Part shown: piece after piece, positions 8,501-10,620 of the stretch
Layout: every line of letters starts with the position of its first letter
Numbering within the stretch: the first letter of the stretch is position 1
Source: CAWUIH01 sp963922495
GTDB lineage: Bacteria > Pseudomonadota > Gammaproteobacteria > Coxiellales > Coxiellaceae
Assembly: GCA_963922495.1 (NCBI GenBank)
Contig: CAWUIH010000050.1
Coordinates: 1 to 10,620 of the forward strand
Reading direction: 5' to 3'
Length of the DNA stretch: 10,620 nt
The notes under the pieces: generated by a model
What the model was told of the DNA's origin: nothing
Database searches by the model: none
The model's input: only the letters and a program-made list of their open reading frames with translations
Translations under genes and position numbers: made by a program

Positions 8501-9518
8501 TTTATTTCCTGATTATCAGTATTGTATGCTTGATGAGAGTGGTAATGTTGCTTGTGTTGCAAATGGAATTCCAATAAATTGGGATTTTCATGATGGTGAT
8601 TTTCTGCCGACATGGGACCAAGCATTAGCGCTAGCGTTTGAGCAGTATGCGACAGGGGTGAAGCCAAATGCTGTTTTAGGTCTTTCGGGTATTGTATTAT
8701 CAGAATTTCAAGGTAAAGGCTTAAGTAACTGCTTGGCGAAAGGGTTTCGTGCCTTAGCTGCTTCGCATGGGTTACAATATTTTTGGGGGCCGGTGCGTCC
8801 TGTTGGGAAGCTTGAGTTTCCTCAGTTGACAATAGAACAGTGGGCAAATGAAAAAACTCAAGCTGGTGAGCCTAAAGATTTTTGGTTGCGAGTACATGCT
8901 AGGTTAGGTGCTAAGATATTAGGTGTTAATGCTCGTGCTCAGGAAGTTAAAGGGACAATTCAGAACTGGGAAGAGTGGTTGCAAGTGCCTTTAGATGGGC
9001 TTGAGTCTTATACTCATCCGACCTTGTTACAGCCAGTCATTCTCGATCATGTTAAAAATATTGGTATTTACCATGATCCGACTATTTGGGTATGTCATCA
9101 ATGTGACGTTCATGACGCTAGTGCTGATCAGTTAGTTAGTCTTGATGCTGTAAGGAAGTTTTTGCTTGAATCGTTGCCTGCATATATGTGCCCACAATAT
9201 ATCGAAATAGTAAAGCGTATGCCCATGACACAAAGTGATAAAGTTGATAGAACACAGCTAAGACGTCACTGTGTTAATGCTTCGGATAGCTATGTTGCTC
9301 CAACTACGGAGATTCAAAAAAAATTAGTTATGTTATTTGGGCGAATTTTAGGAATAGAAAGGGTGAGTGTGATGGGTGATTTCTTTATGTTAGGTGGGCA
9401 ATCATTGAAAGCGATTGAGCTTTTGTTTGCGATACGGCAGCAGTTTGATACTGATCTATCATTGAAAGATTTTTATAAAAACTCCAACCCTCTCCAATTA
9501 TCAAAGTTAATTTGCTGA
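5538..9518 (+). CDS. Non-ribosomal peptide synthetase, C-A(GNAT)-PCP with interrupted adenylation domain
   Basis: 1326 residues, longer than the usual 1050-1100 for C-A-PCP because of an internal insertion. The condensation domain (about 12-440) has HHIIWDE at 150-156; His151 and Asp155 are kept, and Glu replaces the usual Gly. The adenylation domain shows A3 (FTSGTTGEPKG, 628-638), A4 (FDASVLE, 673-679), A5 (HYGPTE from 770) and A8 (GRMDSQVKVNGYR, 879-891), then a GNAT-like domain (about 940-1192). It resumes with A9 (LPAYMCP, 1213) and A10 (SDKVDR, Lys1235). The hand-read specificity code is D674, A675, L678, Q717, I744, C746, H770, V778, D779, K1235; I recognise no substrate for it. The PCP has Ser1289 in LGGQSL and is C-terminal, so no thioesterase or reductase ends the chain here. 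The ATG at 5538 overlaps the previous gene by 17 nt; its Shine-Dalgarno (AGGG, 5531-5534) is only 3 nt away, so initiation probably relies on coupling. Confidence 0.95.
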   Translation: MTAVSKVKTDFDLLYYELAPSQIAEWFAYQLDPNSPLYNISFNHFFFKKIDVDVFVQTWNILLERHECFNIRFALNNGRPVQYKVQHEQLAKEDLLVDCIDLPFAEAIEKQNILSRQYALAPFDLLNGQAYRLKLVAYPEEEYQLIFVIHHIIWDELSTVNLIREFVSCYNAIVSGQDHCLPSVKMDFLDYVEQEVCNIESGKYDAHKNYWLKQFNTMPSSLDLPYDFVRPAIQSYSGKTVSNWISRNLIQKVKNYLFENKCTLFSFFMSVVGLYMYRVTGEYDFALGCPLAGRPFEHNHTLGCFAVPIALRCNVKESTTFFGLLSDIKIQMYGALEHYQYPLYKIIETHDHVKDLSRTKLFSVMAGVQNEKPDLNMVRLTQGEFYSKDVYSSETHDARFDLAIGLDPVGSDIKLFCSYNTDLFCDGTVTTMLDSIESLIEQVVEAPHQLLNEYMLVSDNHYEKMLREFCYGKSFAVEEKGVVGLFLEQVVRSPAATAVICNSERYSYTELYQRVATIRAWLLQRGVVAGDFVAVMMNPSLDLIAALLAILSCAASYVPLSDTYPENKITSILSSVTVSLLLTQKKISCDKGFSSKAVVCYVEDIYIEVEQLEFSTSYIKTNNAYVIFTSGTTGEPKGIPIQNESLTNLIQLIQDKYQLNSHDCMLFSSSVTFDASVLEIFLPLIAGASILIYPDSFMKHPDEMLTMMEAFDVSIFQTTPLLLSALAERKQQRNEIILDSLRLIICGSDVLSKQVADFAIQEFGCELNNHYGPTEVTVDALTYNCRDEYQGDFVPLGKPLSNTTVFIVDTNDQVLPVGVIGEIVVASPGLASGYWNDPGRTDSAFLMKNLDHSDLGIRRFYRTGDRGKFDSQGNIYFHGRMDSQVKVNGYRIDLQEIESILAQHTSIAKAAVKYCHAAECGESYLEAFVELKKCCVNTVIAKGVPYYQFTLSQMPQLELAMNAAHHQSWPKYFSGSPALKKYWPSLYDLFPDYQYCMLDESGNVACVANGIPINWDFHDGDFLPTWDQALALAFEQYATGVKPNAVLGLSGIVLSEFQGKGLSNCLAKGFRALAASHGLQYFWGPVRPVGKLEFPQLTIEQWANEKTQAGEPKDFWLRVHARLGAKILGVNARAQEVKGTIQNWEEWLQVPLDGLESYTHPTLLQPVILDHVKNIGIYHDPTIWVCHQCDVHDASADQLVSLDAVRKFLLESLPAYMCPQYIEIVKRMPMTQSDKVDRTQLRRHCVNASDSYVAPTTEIQKKLVMLFGRILGIERVSVMGDFFMLGGQSLKAIELLFAIRQQFDTDLSLKDFYKNSNPLQLSKLIC
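8355..9113 (+). other. GNAT-type acyltransferase domain inserted in the adenylation domain (between A8 and A9)
   Basis: Sub-region of the second NRPS, residues about 940-1192. It opens with a WPKYF...LYDLFPDYQ segment and a beta hairpin (MLDESGNVACVANGIPINWD). The GNAT motif A follows: a beta strand (LSGIVL), then Q1058-G-K-G1061-L, matching the acetyl-CoA pyrophosphate loop Q/RxxGxG/A except for the final small residue, then a helix (NCLAKGFRALAASHGL). Further on are PVRPVGK and WLRVHARLGAKI (from Trp1116), and a terminal GIYHDPTIWVCH segment. This order matches, from memory, a family of stand-alone actinobacterial GNAT proteins ending in a WLRVHxRxG...WVRH pattern. It is complete rather than a fragment. 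The A-domain halves on either side are intact and in frame. Likely role (inference): N-acylation of the amino acid held on this module's carrier. Confidence 0.8.
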
Positions 9519-9559
9519 TTCTTTATGAGCTGGTTGGCATAAATAGAGAAAAAATATAG
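9519..9559. other. Convergent intergenic gap between NRPS and SbnA-type gene
   Basis: Only 41 nt separate the NRPS stop (TGA, 9516-9518) from the stop of the opposing gene (TAG on the minus strand, 9560-9562). I looked for a GC-rich hairpin followed by a T run in either direction and found none that I would call a terminator. Confidence 0.7.
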
Positions 9560-10519
9560 CTAAAGAGCTTGAATAATACTTTCAGTCTCTTGCAGTTCTG
9601 TAGAGTGGCGACTATTGTAGATAATATCGAAGTATTTATCACCAAAGTCAGGTGATATGGCGACTACAATATCATTAGGGCAAAGTGGATAGTGTTTTAC
9701 TGCGGTCAATACTGTTCCGGTTGACCCGCCAATAAATAAACCTCTTTGTTTTACAAAGTTGTGGCAGGTCTCAATAGTGTGTTTTTCCTTAATGTAAATA
9801 ACATCGTCAATTATTGTTGGGTCAACCAGTTCAGGTTTTCGACTTGTTCCAAGACCAGGTATGGTTCTTTTTTTTGCTTTGCCACCAAAGGTGACTGAAC
9901 CATCAGCATCGACGGCAATGATCTTCACGAGAGGGAGCTTCTGTTTGAAATATTTAGCACAGCCCATAAGGGTTCCTGTTGTGCCAGAACCAATGAAGAG
10001 GTGAGTCAACTGTGGTATTTCTTCGTGTATTTCTCGAGCCGTCGTACTGTAGTGGGCAGCGCTGTTTGCTTGGTTGTTATATTGATTGAACCAAATGTAG
10101 TCATTACTTTCATTTAGTAAATTATGAATGTATTGAATTCTTTTTGCTAAATATCCGCCATTAGTGTCTTTTTCAGTAATAATATGCAGCATTGCACCAT
10201 AGGTTTTAATTAATTTTGCGCTTGTGCTGCTAATGTTAAGGTCGCTAACACAGAGCAATTTATACTTTTTGGTGTTGCAAATTATGCTTAACGCGATTGC
10301 TAGATTTCCTGAGCTGGAGCAAATAAGAGTTTTTTGTTGTAACTGGTTATTATGTTTTTTTTCTAGTGCCTCGATCATTGATAGCGCAGACTTTAATTTA
10401 ATGGAGCCGGCAATGTTCATTCCTTCAAGTTTGAGATAGCACTGTTTTGTGTTTATAAAATTAGGCAGATGATAAAAAAGCGGATTTGATTTAATCTGCA
10501 GGGGGTTGTGAATAATCAT
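9560..10519 (-). CDS. sbnA: SbnA-type PLP enzyme, probable N-(2-amino-2-carboxyethyl)-L-glutamate synthase (diaminopropionate pathway)
   Basis: 319 residues, fold-type II PLP enzyme of the cysteine synthase superfamily; staphylococcal SbnA is about the same length. By family knowledge, SbnA replaces the phosphate of O-phospho-L-serine with L-glutamate, and SbnB then oxidises the product to L-2,3-diaminopropionate. Visible motifs: LKLEGMNIAGSIK with Schiff-base Lys41; SSSGNL (68-73), the substrate carboxylate loop; GGYLAKRI (121-128) and YIWFNQY, SbnA-like features; the phosphate-binding GSGTTGT (177-183); VDADGSVTFG (203-212); GLGTSR (222-227); GGSTGT (264-269); and SPDFGDKY (289-296). These match SbnA better than O-acetylserine sulfhydrylases. 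Start ATG has AAGGTG about 7 nt upstream. It is transcribed towards the NRPS genes, so it needs its own promoter. No SbnB partner is in view. The gene symbol is by similarity only; a divergent cysteine synthase paralogue is the main alternative. Confidence 0.85.
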   Translation of the reverse strand: MIIHNPLQIKSNPLFYHLPNFINTKQCYLKLEGMNIAGSIKLKSALSMIEALEKKHNNQLQQKTLICSSSGNLAIALSIICNTKKYKLLCVSDLNISSTSAKLIKTYGAMLHIITEKDTNGGYLAKRIQYIHNLLNESNDYIWFNQYNNQANSAAHYSTTAREIHEEIPQLTHLFIGSGTTGTLMGCAKYFKQKLPLVKIIAVDADGSVTFGGKAKKRTIPGLGTSRKPELVDPTIIDDVIYIKEKHTIETCHNFVKQRGLFIGGSTGTVLTAVKHYPLCPNDIVVAISPDFGDKYFDIIYNSRHSTELQETESIIQAL

Positions 10520-10524
10520 TATTA
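10510..10524. promoter_or_regulatory. Possible Fur-like operator overlapping the SbnA-type start codon
   Basis: On the + strand the 15-mer GAATAATCATTATTA contains ATAATCATTAT, which equals 11 consecutive positions of the classical Fur box half-site arrangement (GATAATGATAATCATTATC). It lies inside a 22-bp imperfect palindrome (10508-10529, 9 of 11 arm positions paired) covering the start codon. The surroundings are AT-rich, and part of the match is forced by the codons for Met-Ile-Ile-His, so chance is a real alternative. If real, it would mean iron repression of the diaminopropionate gene. Confidence 0.3.
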
Positions 10525-10525
10525 A

Positions 10526-10532
10526 TCACCTT
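10526..10532 (-). promoter_or_regulatory. Ribosome binding site of the SbnA-type gene
   Basis: On the minus strand AAGGTGA lies 6-7 nt before the ATG at 10519-10517. It supports this start; no better upstream in-frame start is visible before the stop codons in this short leader. Confidence 0.65.
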
Positions 10533-10546
10533 TTTTAGTAATTTAG

Positions 10547-10620
10547 CTAAGGGGTAATTTCTTCTGAGTTACCACTAAATTTTGTGTATGCCGACCGAAA
10601 TTCATTAAGCGGCGACCTTA
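10547..10620 (-). other. Window-edge segment: possible 3' tail of another minus-strand gene or end of an insertion sequence
   Basis: Two readings are possible. In one minus-strand frame the edge is open (translation ending KFSGNSEEITP, then TAG at 10549-10547), leaving 27 nt with a good ribosome binding site before the SbnA-type gene, as in an operon. Alternatively, GCCGACC (10590-10596) and GGCGACC (10611-10617) are near-identical direct repeats 21 bp apart in a locally more GC-rich stretch. This resembles the spaced repeats at ends of IS21-family elements. About 70 bp cannot decide between them. Confidence 0.25.

Noticed and set aside
8416..8847. 143-residue open frame on the minus strand opposite the GNAT insertion
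   Set aside because: It lies wholly within the strongly supported NRPS gene. Its translation is rich in His and Gln without domain-like motifs, as expected for a shadow frame of an AT-rich gene.
9519..9559. Bidirectional terminator between the convergent genes
   Set aside because: The gap has an A run and some short self-complementary words, but no stable stem with a flanking T run on either strand.

Overview
The window is the downstream part of a hybrid polyketide/non-ribosomal peptide (PKS-NRPS) biosynthetic cluster from an AT-rich bacterium (roughly 40% GC by eye). A low-GC gammaproteobacterium is my best guess, but nothing here is taxonomically decisive. About 98% of the sequence is coding.

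Layout. Bases 1-2300 (+) hold the 3' part of a PKS gene: a ketosynthase with an intact Cys-His-His triad, a decayed acyltransferase (AT), and a carrier protein. Overlapping it by 4 nt is a C-A-PCP NRPS (2297-5554, +). Overlapping that by 17 nt is a second C-A-PCP NRPS (5538-9518, +). In this second protein the adenylation domain is interrupted between motifs A8 and A9 by a complete GNAT-type acyltransferase domain of about 240 residues. Converging on these from the right, after only 41 nt, is a PLP enzyme of the SbnA type (9560-10519, -). The last 100 bp (10520-10620) carry its ribosome binding site, a possible Fur-like site and a short stretch of different character that may be the tail of another gene or the end of an insertion sequence.

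How the genes may work together (inference). The three + strand genes read as one assembly line, KS-(dead AT)-CP / C-A-PCP / C-A[GNAT]-PCP, with translational coupling and no reductive, epimerase or thioesterase domain in view. Upstream loading and the final release step must lie elsewhere. SbnA-type enzymes make the precursor of L-2,3-diaminopropionate from O-phospho-L-serine and L-glutamate. The first adenylation pocket carries three acidic residues (Glu726, Asp789, Asp790), which would suit a diamino acid. The pathway therefore probably builds a peptide-polyketide containing diaminopropionate or a similar residue, possibly a siderophore.

The two most unusual points are the GNAT domain spliced into an adenylation domain and the in-frame collapse of the PKS acyltransferase, which lacks its nucleophile and about 150 residues while the flanking linkers survive.
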